Part shown: one piece after another, positions 10,842-22,473 of the stretch
Numbering within the stretch: position 1 is the stretch's first letter
Layout of the letters: every line of letters begins with the position of its first letter
NCBI GenBank assembly: GCA_000711775.1
Contig: ARYC01001885.1
Span: forward strand, 1-64,000
Source: Oxytricha trifallax
Taxonomy: Eukaryota > Ciliophora > Spirotrichea > Sporadotrichida > Oxytrichidae
DNA: 64,000 nt
Direction: 5' to 3'
Notes under the pieces: generated by a model
What the model was told of the DNA's origin: nothing
Databases searched by the model: none
What the model saw: only the letters and a program-made list of their open reading frames with translations
Translations under genes and position numbers: made by a program

Positions 10842-13800
10842 GTCTGTATTTAAGATAGACACTTTCAAATTCAACCCTCCCTGACTCTGGCCAGTCAGGT
10901 CTAGCATCAAAGAAATTCAATCTATCATCAGCTGGTTTATTTTATTCTTAAGGGATTTCAAGAACTTTCAGGCATCTGTCCACGTTCACCATTCTAGCTT
11001 CTAACATTGAAAAAATTTTAATAAATTTTTAGTCATTTCAATAATATTGTTTTTAAATTTTAGAATTGCGTAAATCTTGAGAGTGTATAGAACAAAATCT
11101 TGTAGTAACAAAATGTTAGAAAGTAGCATTATGAAAAACTAAATTAATTTTGAGAGTTAATTTTCTTCATATTTATATGATTGCAAGAAAAACACTGTCA
11201 ACTGAGTGTCTATTGATAATGCAGAAAAATGTCGCAAAAGCCAATATAACAATTGATAGTAAATCAAGTCTTAGAGCGAACCACTAGGCTGTTCCTGCTT
11301 GCCAAGTGACAGCCAAAATATTCTTATTGAGTAATTTGTTATTCTCTACTATGAATTATTTCTGTTTCCCAAATGCTCTAATAGTGGAAGCTCCCGAACA
11401 ACTTTCACTCATAAAACTAAGAAGGGGACTTCTAGTTAAACTTTCAATTCTAGTTGTCTCTCTATAGGAACCTATTGAGTGAGAGTAAAGCTTTACTGCT
11501 AAAATACCCAAAAAGATTATTAGAATAACTATCCAATACACAACTATGATTGATTAGATTATAATTGCAAGTGCTTGGAAAAATAGCACGAAAAATGAAC
11601 CGACTTGCCAGGCTAATTGCAGCTCTAAAGTAGAGAGATCTTTTGAAAATTTATTGAGAATTCTTCCTATTGGTGTTACATCAAAGTACAAATTTATTGG
11701 CGCGTTAAGGACAGACTTGATCATATCTTAATGAAGGTTTTTAGTGGCAAACCAAGAGAAATATTGCATAAGATAAACTCGGAAGAATACGAAAAGTGAT
11801 TGAAGAAAGGCATACAAGAAACTCAATCCACAGTAAAATGAAAAGTTTTCTTGTTAATCTTTTGCAGTTGCCCAATTACCAACTTGATAATCTGATAAAA
11901 TCTTAACACTTGTAAAACCCACAAAAATGAACATTAGAGTGATAAAGACTTTCCAGCCTCCAAAATACTTCAGATATCTTAAGGGAACATAAATTAAAAA
12001 TAATTTGTATATTGATCTTTATAATTTAATATATATTTTTATATAAACATCAAATCCAACTTTAGTTTCTTCTATATTCTCATCCTGAATCATTTTACCT
12101 TGATTTGCCGAACTCAAAGAAGTCATAGAAAACGATCTATTAGCTTTACTGTTAACCCTTCTTCCCTTTCTAGTATCATTTTTATTTTTATTACTTTCTT
12201 CTCCATCACTGATTTCGTTGTCGGATGAAGAAAGGTTGCTAGATGAGTCATTTTACGATAAACTATCGTCATCTGATTTATCAGATATTTAAATATTCTA
12301 AGATTTTTCAATGCTCTTATCTTTTCCTGAATCAACCATGTTTGTTGCGTCTTCCTAATGACCTTTGTGAATACCTATGATTTCAATTAAATAAGGATTT
12401 TCTTTGATTTCATCATATAATAAGTTCTATTAAATATCACTAAAATACTATATTATTTTTTTTAGCTTCCCTGAAGAATAACTTCTCCTTTAGAAAGCAC
12501 AATGATTTTGTCAACAAGATGCAAAAAATCTATGGCATGAGTGACTAAGAGCCTGGTTTTATTCCTGAATTTATCCATGAAAACATTTTGGAATATTTTC
12601 TTTTTGACATTGGCATCTAAAGCTGAGATAGGATCATCCATAAGCATGATTGCTTTATCTGAATATACTGCTCTTGCTAAACTCACTCTAGCTTTTTAGC
12701 CACCACTTAAGTTTATACCCTTCTCGCCTATTTCAGTCATATCAGCTGAAGGAAGAATTTCTAGATCACGTGCTAACTCACAGATATCTATGGTCTCTTC
12801 ATATCTATCTTGATCAAAGGGCAAGCCAAATAAAATGTTGTCTCTGATAGTTTTATTCTAAATCCAAGGATTTTACTGCACATACGCTACATCTTCAGAA
12901 AGAATGATTGGAGTGTCTCTCGGATCAAATTTTATATTATCTAAAAATTAAATATTGGATCAATAAATTTAGCAGATTCTTGCTTGATCTTTTCTATAAG
13001 TTCTTCATTTAATTGAGCATCTCTATACTAATTCAAGAATGAGGGGTCTAGGTATAATAAGTCCCCTATAATTGAACTTAACAGTGAACTTTTACCAGAC
13101 CCCACATCTCCTATTATGCAAATGAACTCCCCATGTTTGAATTCTAGATTTATGTTTCTGATTGCCAAAACTTGACTAACATTTCTCTTCTCCTCCTCAA
13201 TCATTAAAGGTTTTGCTTCTTCAAGATTGACTTTACTTTTTACTTACTTATTTCCTTTATTTTTATGTTTAATCTGTTCTTTTTTATCTTTTTCATTCAT
13301 GAGTCCCCAGTGAAAATTTCCATTTTTAATTGTAATAGAATACTTATCGTCTTCTTCAAACTATTAAATAAAGTATTGTATGAGAATAAAATTTACATCA
13401 ATCTTTTTAGCAACTGATTTGTTTATTTCCGGGCAAAGTAGAAAATCCTGAATACGCTTCATAGACACAGTAAATTCAATAACAAGTCCAATAAAAATTG
13501 GAAGCCAGAGTAGCGGTTGCTAGAGAAAGAAATTAAGAATATTTTTTAGCTTACTTTTATAAGATTGAAGATAGTAGTAATTGTATAAGCAACGCTGAGT
13601 TCTAGAGTATTTCCCATTCCAATATAAGTAGAAAAGACCACTGATCCCAAAATTGAGGCGAAAAAATATAGTGAGGTAGTATTAACCATACCAAATCTAA
13701 ATCTCCTCCAAAGTGTATCGAGTTCAAGTTATCTCTTTTCTGAGATCATTTTCTCAAAGGGCTCTTGCCAAGAATACAATTTAAGCATTTTAATGTTGTT

Positions 13801-14836
13801 CAAACATTCAGTTGTTAAGTTCACTCTCTAATCTTAATATTTCATGTAACTAGTTTAGATCTTGGCTGCATATCTACTAACTAATAAGTTCATAACAAAG
13901 GCCACAATAAGTACAGCGACACCTGCAAAGAATGCTACACCAATAAAGTAAAATAGCAAGATTATGCAAGTCACCAATATAATTGGCAACTTCAATACTG
14001 TAGCCAGATTTTCAGATATGATGTTGAGTTTTTAAGCATCAACCTGTATAAAATTCACAATCTCTCCATTTGAGAATTTTTTGTTTGTAGCACTCGACAC
14101 CTTTAAAATTTTCTTATAGATCATAGATATAAGCGCGTTTGTTGACCTAACTCCAATTAATCTTTGATAATAATCAATGTGATCGTTGATTATGTATTAT
14201 AGCCCTTATGTTACTACTAGGATCGATACTAGCCCAAAACCATATCCCACATCATCATCTGTAGATTAGATGAATTCAATTATTCTCTTGACAAGAAAAG
14301 GAGTGCTTATTTCGGCTGCTGTTATTAATAGATTGAAGAAGACAGCAATCAAATATTCATCTAGAATAATTCAAAGTTATTAACCAATTACCTTATTTTT
14401 GCTTATGAATCTGTTAATTATTGAGGAAGATATTGAAAGCGAATATACTTACATCTGTATGCGTGAATTACAGCTTTGAAAAGGGCGTTTCCCTATGAAT
14501 GTTTATATTTTTTCCAACTTTTCTTAAGTTTAAGATATTACACCTCAACCTTTTGGTTTTGTCTTATATCCCCCATTTGATTGATATGCAGAACGTTTTT
14601 CTTTGAGAACTATTTTCATGGTATAAATTAGGGATATTCGTTAAACATAATTATTTATATTTTATTATGACTTACAGCAATAAGTGGGTTTGCCCAAGAG
14701 AAAAACAATTTTTTCCATAAACCCATATCTCTGACATTTTATTCGCAAAGGAATTGAGGAGGAGATACTTCTAAGGGCTTAGTCTAATCTTTTGTCAGAA
14801 GCAATTCTTCCTTTTCTTTATCACTTTATTATTAGT
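10842..14836 (-). CDS. ABCC-type ABC transporter block N (TMD1, NBD1, TMD2)
   Basis: An ATP-driven export pump of the MRP/ABCC subfamily, acting in a membrane. In order: FFSWANPLI entry helix; TMD1 (about 14360-13400); NBD1 with Walker [26 protein letters not shown], signature LSGGQ and Walker [15 protein letters not shown]; a Ser/Asp-rich linker; TMD2 with [20 protein letters not shown]; then [17 protein letters not shown]. Introns are at 14610-14675, 14361-14452, 13520-13554 and 13361-13396. IESs are at 12929, 11994, 11134 and 11010, with a probable 2-bp-pointer IES after NBD1. It ends at pointer CTTAAATACAGAC (10842-10854), whose partner is at 16504-16516. The start codon is not identified; the frame is open to about 14836. 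Confidence 0.93.
11010..11068 (-). other. IES in ABCC block N, pointer CAAT
   Basis: ATTG (+ strand) occurs at 11006-11009 and 11065-11068. Removal joins K-I-Y-A-M-L-E-A-R-M in frame, the segment just before the NBD2 linker. Confidence 0.7.
11134..11179 (-). other. IES in ABCC block N, pointer CATA
   Basis: TATG (+ strand) occurs at 11130-11133 and 11176-11179. The insert carries a TGA. Removal joins L-A-I-I-M-L-L-S-N in frame. Confidence 0.7.
11994..12047 (-). other. IES in ABCC block N, pointer TTTAT
   Basis: ATAAA (+ strand) occurs at 11989-11993 and 12043-12047. Removal joins F-D-V-Y-V-P-L-R-Y between the linker and TMD2. Confidence 0.7.
12929..12963 (-). other. IES in ABCC block N (NBD1), pointer TTGATCC
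   Basis: GGATCAA (+ strand) occurs at 12922-12928 and 12957-12963. Removing 35 bp joins A-K-F-I-D-P-R-D-T-P in frame. Confidence 0.82.
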
Positions 14837-15426
14837 GGATTATAAATAATAATTATATTATTATTTCTTTAAGAAAATATAAGTTAAAACTTAAAATAAT
14901 TATTACAAAATCGATTTATTAATTTAAATAATTTTAAAACTTGAAGTTTTGGGAAAAATAAAAATTATTTTATGTATATTTTATTTTATTATTACTTTTT
15001 TTCTAATTTTTATCTTAAATTTCCAAATTATCTTTCATTTTTACTTCTTATTGAAGTTATACCATCAATTAAAGAATTATAATTATATTAAATATTTTTC
15101 TATGAAATATAAAAAAAATTATTTTATCATAATTAAGATTAAATAAAATAAAAAATCATTTATTTCTTTGCTTTCTATTATTTATAAATAAAAATTATTT
15201 AATTTTACTCTTTTGAATTAATTATAAAAGTTTTTATATTGCTAATATTGATCCATTTTGTGATTAAAATTTTATTAAAAAATATTAAATTATCTATTTA
15301 TTATGTAATCGATACTTTTATTCATTACTTACTTATATTCATACACAAATATAGTCAATTATTTTCCTTGAATATATATGTAATTATGAAAATTTAAAAT
15401 TATTTGAATTAAATTTGTGAACATGT
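14837..15426. other. AT-rich spacer inside the scrambled ABCC locus
   Basis: No coding is recognised. It may hold the first exon or start codon of block N, but no convincing ATG context is seen. Confidence 0.5.
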
Positions 15427-16005
15427 TCACTGCACTGTCTTCTACTCAGTTATTGATTCCAATTCTTCCAATGGTATATCAGTCTTTCCCTCTTCTTTTT
15501 GTATTTGTTTCAGTAGTTTTGTGAATTCAGAGTCAGGATTTTGCATCAAATTCTTTGGAGTATCGTATTCCTTAAAATATAATACATAATCACTTTAAAT
15601 TTCAACATGTATATATATTTTTTTAAAAAATAATATAATTGCTGATTTTTTGTATATCAATTTGAGAAAAATATGAACATAATGTAAAATAAATCAAGAC
15701 AAGTTTTATAATCTAAATTAAATCAAGAATTATATAAAATTGCTTATTTTATCTATAAGATGTATGAATTTATTGTTGAAAAACTTATTTTTTTATTCCT
15801 TGATTTGACCAAATGACAGGACTAGAACTCTGTCACTCTGGATAATTGTATTGAGTCGATGTGCGATAGTTATCATTGTTGATTCTTTGAATTCCAGTTA
15901 AATCAATCTCTGTATTTTCTACTCAGTCACTATGATTAATGCATATTATTTAATAAAAATGTATTATTAATTGTACATCAATGTTTGCTGTTGCCTCATC
16001 AAGGA
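15427..16005 (-). CDS. ABCC transporter segment B (end of NBD2 and C-terminus)
   Basis: The last block in expressed order. It starts with the 14-bp pointer shared with segment C (15992-16005) and reads [10 protein letters not shown], completing Walker B and the D-loop. It continues with VTEQKIQRLI, the H-loop [11 protein letters not shown], and [20 protein letters not shown]. After [13 protein letters not shown] it stops at TGA 15427-15429. It is interrupted by a probable 2-bp (GT) pointer IES near 15931-15975 and an IES at 15574-15800 with pointer AAGGAATA. It precedes block N physically although it encodes the protein's C-terminus. Confidence 0.92.
15574..15800 (-). other. 227-bp IES in ABCC segment B, pointer AAGGAATA
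   Basis: TATTCCTT (+ strand) occurs at 15566-15573 and 15793-15800. Removal joins G-Q-I-K-E-Y-D-T-P in frame. Confidence 0.85.
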
Positions 16006-16048
16006 AGAGCAACAATATTTTCTCTCAAATTTATTGATAATATGTTCA

Positions 16049-16516
16049 CTTTGGATCTTTGTTTATCATATCTTCTAGATTAGCTTCTTTGAGTAGCTCG
16101 ATAATTCTGTCGTCAGGTGTGCGATTCTCAGGATCCAAGTTAAATCTCAAAGTTCCAGTAAACATAGTAGGATCCTATAAATTGAACACATTATAAGGAC
16201 GAATAATTAATCTTACCTGAGGAATAACTGTAATGCGCTTCCTTAATTCGTGCAGTTCTAATTCTTTTATGTCAACTCCATCTATCATGATGTAACCACT
16301 TGAGATTTCCATTATGCGGTGGAGTGATAAACATATTGTGCTCTTACCTGCACCAGTGCGGCCAACTATACCTATTTTTTCACCTGGCTTCACTTCGAAT
16401 GATATATAAATATTTACAAATATAATTTTATTAAAATAGATTATATACATTTATGAATTGCTTAATAATAATGAGAGATCTTTTAGTATAGTTTCAGTTG
16501 TTGGTCTGTATTTAAG
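16049..16516 (-). CDS. ABCC transporter segment A (NBD2 Walker A to Q-loop)
   Basis: The second block in expressed order. It starts at pointer CTTAAATACAGAC (16504-16516), the partner of block N's end, and continues LKYRPTTETILKDLSF. Then come Walker A GIVGRTGAGKST, DGVDIKELELHELRKRI and the Q-loop VIPQ, followed by DPTMFTGTLRFNLDP. It ends M-I-N-K-D-P-K at pointer GATCCAAAG (16049-16057), the partner of segment C. An intron (16175-16216) and an IES (16403-16474, pointer TCATT) interrupt it. Together N, A, C and B give a complete two-NBD ABCC protein. Confidence 0.93.
16403..16474 (-). other. IES in ABCC segment A, pointer TCATT
   Basis: AATGA (+ strand) occurs at 16398-16402 and 16470-16474. 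Removal joins L-K-D-L-S-F-E-V-K-P-G in frame, directly before Walker A. Confidence 0.82.
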
Positions 16517-16584
16517 TATAAACACTATAGAAGATTATGTAATAAAAAAGTAAGAAATTAAAGTAAAATAAACTGCTAATTATA

Positions 16585-19500
16585 TCACTTTCTACCCATA
16601 ATCCACTTGTAAGTCCTATAAGCAGCATATGATGAAGCAATCAACACTCCTACTTATTTGAGTATTTGCATGTTTGATAATTCATCCATTTAGTTGTTCT
16701 TTTTGTCTATCACTCCTCTAACTCTTTAATTCAAGTAAACAAGTTCCTGATGAGATTTCTATTGCTCAAGCATCCATTAAGACTTTGCCTTATTTGTTGT
16801 GAGTGGTTGGTTTTCATCTTCTACTTCTTAATTATTATCAAGATAGTTAAGGGTTTAGGCGTCTTCAAGCTGCTTCTGGTTGTTATTGCTGACGTATAAA
16901 ATATGGGATTTTAATAAATATAAATTAATATTTTTATTTAGTAGCAATTTCTTTTTAAGCAAATGAATTTTTTTTAATTTTGCCTTAGATTTTATTAAAC
17001 TTAATAATTATTGCAATATTATATTCCTGTACTTCCCTAGTTTGAATCTAATACTCAATCTACATCAATTAATACTCCAGTTCCTTAACTTCACTGGTCT
17101 CCTCGCTAATTAATGCTTTCGCTTCAATCTTGAGCAATTCAACTTTAATCTAGTTCTCCTCAATTATCTTCTATATCTGGCTTTGCTTTATATAAAACCT
17201 GTCTACCAATGTTAATGTGTGAAATATGTTTTATTAATCAATTAGTGATATTTCAGCAGTATTTTAGCAATCTTTCAAGAGTTGAAATGTATCTTTTTAG
17301 AAAGTATCTAATTGAGTTAGAAGTTCAAGAGAGAATTGATATTTCTTAAATCTTAAGGAGAGTTGAATCTTTACAAATAAGAAGTTTATTATTTGGAGCC
17401 TTAAGTTCAGAGTGTCAAAACTTAGTTAGTGGTTTTTAATTTAAGTTTAGCTTATTTCATTAGGTTTAGAAGGTTTTATATCTTATTGCTAATCTAATAA
17501 GTCTTTCAGAGCTCCCTTGATAAAAATAATTCTATATTAAATTAATAAGGCTTTATTATATATGATAAAATATAGAATAAATAAATTTACAAATTGATGT
17601 GGTTGTCCAAGTTTTAACAGTTTTTTAGAGCTGTTGGCATGTCATTATAGTGATCAATTAAAATGTTTAATTCATCAAGCGAGATTTATATATAGTTTAT
17701 GGTGTCCACTTTTTATAGTATAAAATTATTTATATAAAATTGATTAAATTAATTTATGATTAAATTAATTTATAATTAAGAGTATCTTTTGGAAATAAGG
17801 CTAAGTAGATTCGTATGTTTAGTTATTTATTCTTAATAATTAAATTAAAATTAATATATTATAAATTATATGTTTGATCATTTCTCTGCAAAGTATAAAT
17901 AAGTTCATAGGTTATCTCTTTGTAATATTCAGTATCAATACATGCACTTTCTAAGTAAACAATTAATTATTAATTCACATATAATTTAAATTTTTCCCAA
18001 GGTTACTATAAATGTTCTTTATATTCATTAATTATTAATTCTTTAAACTTTTAAAAATCAGTATTTTACAGTACAATCCTCTTCTTCTCAAAGAACTTTA
18101 CTTTATTCTGAGTTTTCAATATAAAACCCTTTGATTCATGAAATGGTATTACTTGATTGATAATATTCATTTCTTCATTTTATTTTTAATCTAAAAATTT
18201 GATTTACTCTGCTAAATCCATCTCATTAAAACTTCCTTAATTTGAATTATCTTCTTTTATACATTTTTAATGAAAATATTTTACTAATTCATATATCTTT
18301 TTCTCATGCTCCTTTTCTTAAGTTAAGTGTAACTCATAAATCTCAGATTTTTATTAAAGAAATAGCAAAAGTATCTGGTTATTATGTTTTACAACTTGAC
18401 TTAAATTTTTGTTTGAAAAATCAAATTGACCAGTAGACAGTATCTCTGCAATTATCAAGAGCAATTAAACTTAGTCAACTTCATTTTTTATTGGTTTATG
18501 CTGAGATAAAATATCTGACTGGTTATTTTATTTTATGTTAATTTTCTAAAGCAGTAATTAGTAAAATTAGTCTATTTAGTCTGATAGTTATTATTAGCTT
18601 TCTCTAGTCAAAATTAAATCTCCGAATTATTTGTTAAACAAAATAAAAATCTAATTATTATCATTATATTTATAAAATTATTTATTAGTTTATGACTTAA
18701 GAAATTGTCTAATAGGTAAATCATAGAAAAGAAATACTATGTATTAACAAAAGCCAAGTTTTATTTGAATTGAGAAATAATTGAAGTTACTAGTCTCTTT
18801 AGTTTGCTTAACATTTTGCTTTTTAATCCGTTATCATCTATAAGACTATAATTATAAATTGATAAAGCATTATAAATTTAAGGATAATATTTTCTTTAAA
18901 TTTTAAGCAATTCATGCATGAGAATGATCAACTAGAGATACTTTGATATGAAACTGTTCTGATCATATAATTCAAAATGCTATTTAACTTGATCTAACAG
19001 AGTTTTTAAGACTTTATTTGTAAAAAGAAGGCTTTGATTCTAAATTGAATATCTCGAGAGAATTTATCCGTATTTAAAGCATTATTTTACAAATTGATGT
19101 TATATTTTCAGAGAATCTGCTGATATTTCTATTTTGTTTTTCATTTCAAAATCGAGAGATTGAAACATGTCTGAGCATATTTTTTCTTATATTTTATTGT
19201 TTTCCAGGTTTATGATAAGGTTGAAATGACATTGAATTAATTACTAATCGAAATTATTGTTTTCCACATCCTTTTATTTTTGAGAGTCTTCAAGTTTAGT
19301 GAAAGTACCTAATTATAAATTCATTTCACTTTGCAGATTCTACAATTTATTTTGATACTTTGAAATCTTCAGTTTTTATTATTTTATCAATTAAATATCG
19401 ATCCCCTATTCTTAACTTTTTCTTAATTCATTTAATGATTCGTAAATAGCCTAGCAGTTTTTATTGAAACCATGAACATCAATAGTCACTTTAGAGATTT

Positions 19501-20070
19501 TTGCAAGAATAAATTGAATCTATATCTAAAATTAAAGTCTTTTAACTTTTAAAGTACTATCAATAGAAGATTGAAAGCTCTCTTAGAAATTTGGGGACTT
19601 TTCATTTATTCGAAACTTTTTCACCAATATTATCTTCAATATATTTATTGAAATAAATATACTATTCTTACAAAATTTAAAATATTTATACATATAATTA
19701 ATAATTTTTCTCTAAATATTCTCTTAAATTTATACCATTTTTTATATTAATGTATGTCTAATAATACTTATTCGAAATAAAGCATGAAATATTCGTAACT
19801 AATGTCTTTAAATTTTATAAAAAAAGAATAAAATAAATACATTATAAAAAATTTATGTTTGACTTTGGAGCTACGCCCATAATTTGATTACACAACACTT
19901 AATATTTCTAAACAGTCTTAAGTTTTTCCAATTTTGTTAAGAACTTTAGCTAAAAATATTTTCATCTAAATTTATTGTATAAAATCAACTTCGCTTTTGT
20001 CTATTAACTACTGTGAATAAATCTGATGTTTATCTATCAATAATTCAATTCTACTAAACCATCTTAATTA
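16585..20070 (-). CDS. Large coiled-coil protein with possible C-terminal membrane anchor
   Basis: I do not recognise the family. With TAA/TAG as Gln, the minus strand is open and protein-like over most of 3.4 kb, for example from about 19520 to 18690 without a break. It is rich in Leu, Lys, Gln, Asn and Ile with heptad character (such as YQNKLQNLQSEMNLQLGTF and QIQKIIEENQIKVELLKIEA). The last segment (16585-16890) ends in a hydrophobic stretch, VGVLIASSYAAYRTYKWIMG, before TGA at 16585, which could be a tail anchor. AT-rich gaps such as 16900-17000, 17520-17590 and 17700-17880 look like IESs, but I did not resolve their pointers. The start is not defined. Confidence 0.6.
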
Positions 20071-20241
20071 TTAATTAAAAGAATAATGGAAATAAAAAAT
20101 AATATAATAAAATTATAAATGATAATAAGTATATTAATCAATTATTGTATAATTCATAAAAAAGATTAATAAATTCACTGCAAGGAGTAATTTTTTTCAA
20201 AACTTTACATATTATGAAATTAAATTGAGATGTCAAAAATA

Positions 20242-20630
20242 CAAATTTTGGGGGGAAGTTTCCTACACTTTTTTTAAATCTTTTTAAAATTAATATAATT
20301 AACAAAAATAAAAAAGTTTAATATTTTATGACTCATTTAATATTAGGTAATTGAAGTATTAAAGGAAAAGTATTGTCTGTAGTTGAGAAAATCAACTAAT
20401 AATAATTGAGAATAAATGGAATCATTAAAAAAATACTTAAGAAATATATATAGTGGATCAATTCTTACATATCATGCTTAAGAGTTCTTAGATGAAACTG
20501 GGATTTAGAAGAAACGAAATAGTGCTTAGATGGGGCTTTTAATCCATGCTAATAGAGATATTTACTAATTTATTGATAAATTTAATATAATTACTTTCAT
20601 CAAGTGCAGAAAACTTCCCCCTAAATTTTT
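20242..20630. mobile_element. Short inverted-repeat element (MITE-like), about 390 bp
   Basis: The left end (about 20242-20268: a run of G then AAGTTTCCTACAC) and the right end (about 20604-20630: GTGCAGAAAACTTCCCCC) are imperfect inverted repeats of about 27 bp around an AT-rich interior. The interior plus the right end contain an open frame from an ATG near 20416 with tracts such as IHANRDIYQFIDKFN. The length and ends fit a non-autonomous DNA element, but no target duplication is clear. Confidence 0.5.
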
Positions 20631-20728
20631 ATTTTAAAAAAAAATTTAAGAGATTAATAGAAACTGTATATTTATTCTGAATAATTAGATTTTTAAGAAA
20701 TTAAATTTAATAATGGGATTTTATTTTT

Positions 20729-21402
20729 ATCAACTTCCAAAGTATTTTAGAAAGTTATAAGGATAGGGTGACCCACAGGGGCCCGAGGCTGGAGACTTTC
20801 TGATAGAGCTTTCTACTACACTAAGGCCTACCGAGGGCAGGTAGGGAGTTGCTGGGCGCAACTCATTAGGGGCCAGTCGGCGGGGTTCAATCTGTCAGAT
20901 CCCAGACATCTCGAGTCGTCTGCACGCTAATGATTTCCCTGCATAGATGAGCTCTCCTGGCTTGAGTTCAGTTTCCTAGGTAATAGGGAGCAGGATGAAG
21001 GTATGATCTGCCTTCGAAAGTGAGAAGACGGAACCATTGAAGCCAACGATAAGGATTTTTCTCCCACACCGGGTTAGGGTACTAAAGCTACCACAGCGAA
21101 AGGACAGGGATTATGTTTCCCAGCAGCGGTGGGACCGATAAGCGTTTTTCTCCACCTTCTATCACCAAATCGGATATCACAAGCTCTGTCGTGGTGACAT
21201 CTTTATTTTGGGAGAAGACTAGGCAATAGCGAGATTGGTTTTTTCGGAGTTTTCTACTTTACGACTGCCACGTCACGGAAGTTTGCCACGTCAACTTACT
21301 CAGATTCGTCTACGTCACGACTAAAATGATTGTTTGATTTTAGTATTAAACAGTGATATGTTAAATTTATTTGATTTTAAATCATTAATCAACTTCCAAA
21401 GT
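20729..21402. mobile_element. GC-rich insert flanked by a 15-bp direct repeat
   Basis: ATCAACTTCCAAAGT occurs exactly at 20729-20743 and 21388-21402. Between them lies about 550 bp that is far more GC-rich than anything else in the window, followed by an AT-rich tail. The structure (long target-site duplication, compositional break, AT-rich 3' side) suggests a retroposed sequence such as a SINE, a truncated LINE or a copied structured RNA. Near the right side TGCCACGTCA occurs twice (21266-21275, 21284-21293) and TACGTCAC once. GGTTCAATCT resembles a Pol III B box. No rRNA, tRNA or SRP RNA is recognised. Confidence 0.6.
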
Positions 21403-22470
21403 CATTCTCAAAATCGTTTTAATCATGATTTTTACACAAATCAATGAATATTTTGTATCTCCTTATTACTCATAGTAGTTTAATGCTTCTTCAAAATTAA
21501 TTAGAGTATCTTATAAATCGTAGGCTTTATATCTGAGATAGGAACTTTTGTAGTTAGAGTCTAGTAAATACTATGAGCCTTTCATTTATGATTTTATTAT
21601 ATAAATTGTAATCTATTATTATTAATTGCAGAAAAAAAATTTGTTTTGTAAACTCAAAAAGTATTGTAGATTAAATTAGTGAAGTTTTCATAATTCTTTT
21701 AATAATTTTCACAACTTATATGGATATCTCTTAATTTAATTCAATTATATTCTTAAGTAAATTTAGATAAAAATACATGATGAAATGAAAGAATAATGGA
21801 TTAGAAGCGCTAATTAAGGTTGGGGAATTCGGTAATCATATCTTTTTTAATTATTTTTAATTTATTTAAAAATAATGAAATCAAGCGTATTTCATCAATA
21901 TCTCCTATTATTATGCATCTATGGAATAATGTGATATCTAATTGAAATCTGAGATTCATAGTAAATAGCATCATGTAATTTTGTTTTCTATATTAAATAG
22001 TGGCCAATATTTTAATATAAAAATGGCACAAAATGATTCAAACAACATATATATTTATTGTGGAAATGTCTTTAAAGGAACGCGAAATATCAATAAATGT
22101 AGATAGATCGACGGAAGCTCACTCGTAAATTGGTATTCCCTGCTTTTGACACATATTCAGCCATTAAAATGAGAGATATGCAACACTAAGACAAGGGGTA
22201 ATAAATATTTAGGTATTTTGGTATACTTCAATCAGTAAATTTAATGATATTTTAATAAATAATTATAAGTTTTATTATTAAGTCTGCTTAAATAGTCACA
22301 AAATTATGAAATTAAATATGTAGATTTGTTGGTTTGATTTAAGTATAAAAATAATTTATATATTTCTATATTTTCTTAATTGAACTACTATTTAATTTAA
22401 ATTCAAAGCTATTTTAATCAGTAATTGATGTAATCATAATTAGCTTGTATTATATTATATTTTTAAGAGT
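21403..22470. other. AT-rich region, little recognised
   Basis: Mostly AT-rich. A short plus-strand frame from ATG 22023 (MAQNDSNNIYIYCGNVFKG, ending at TGA near 22170) is compositionally protein-like and could be an isolated coding segment, but nothing supports it further. Confidence 0.4.
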
Positions 22471-22473
22471 AAA

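Noticed and set aside
20761-21340. A ribosomal RNA, tRNA or SRP RNA gene in the GC-rich block
   Set aside because: No conserved rRNA motif, tRNA cloverleaf or SRP helix could be found by eye. The flanking duplication argues for an insertion.
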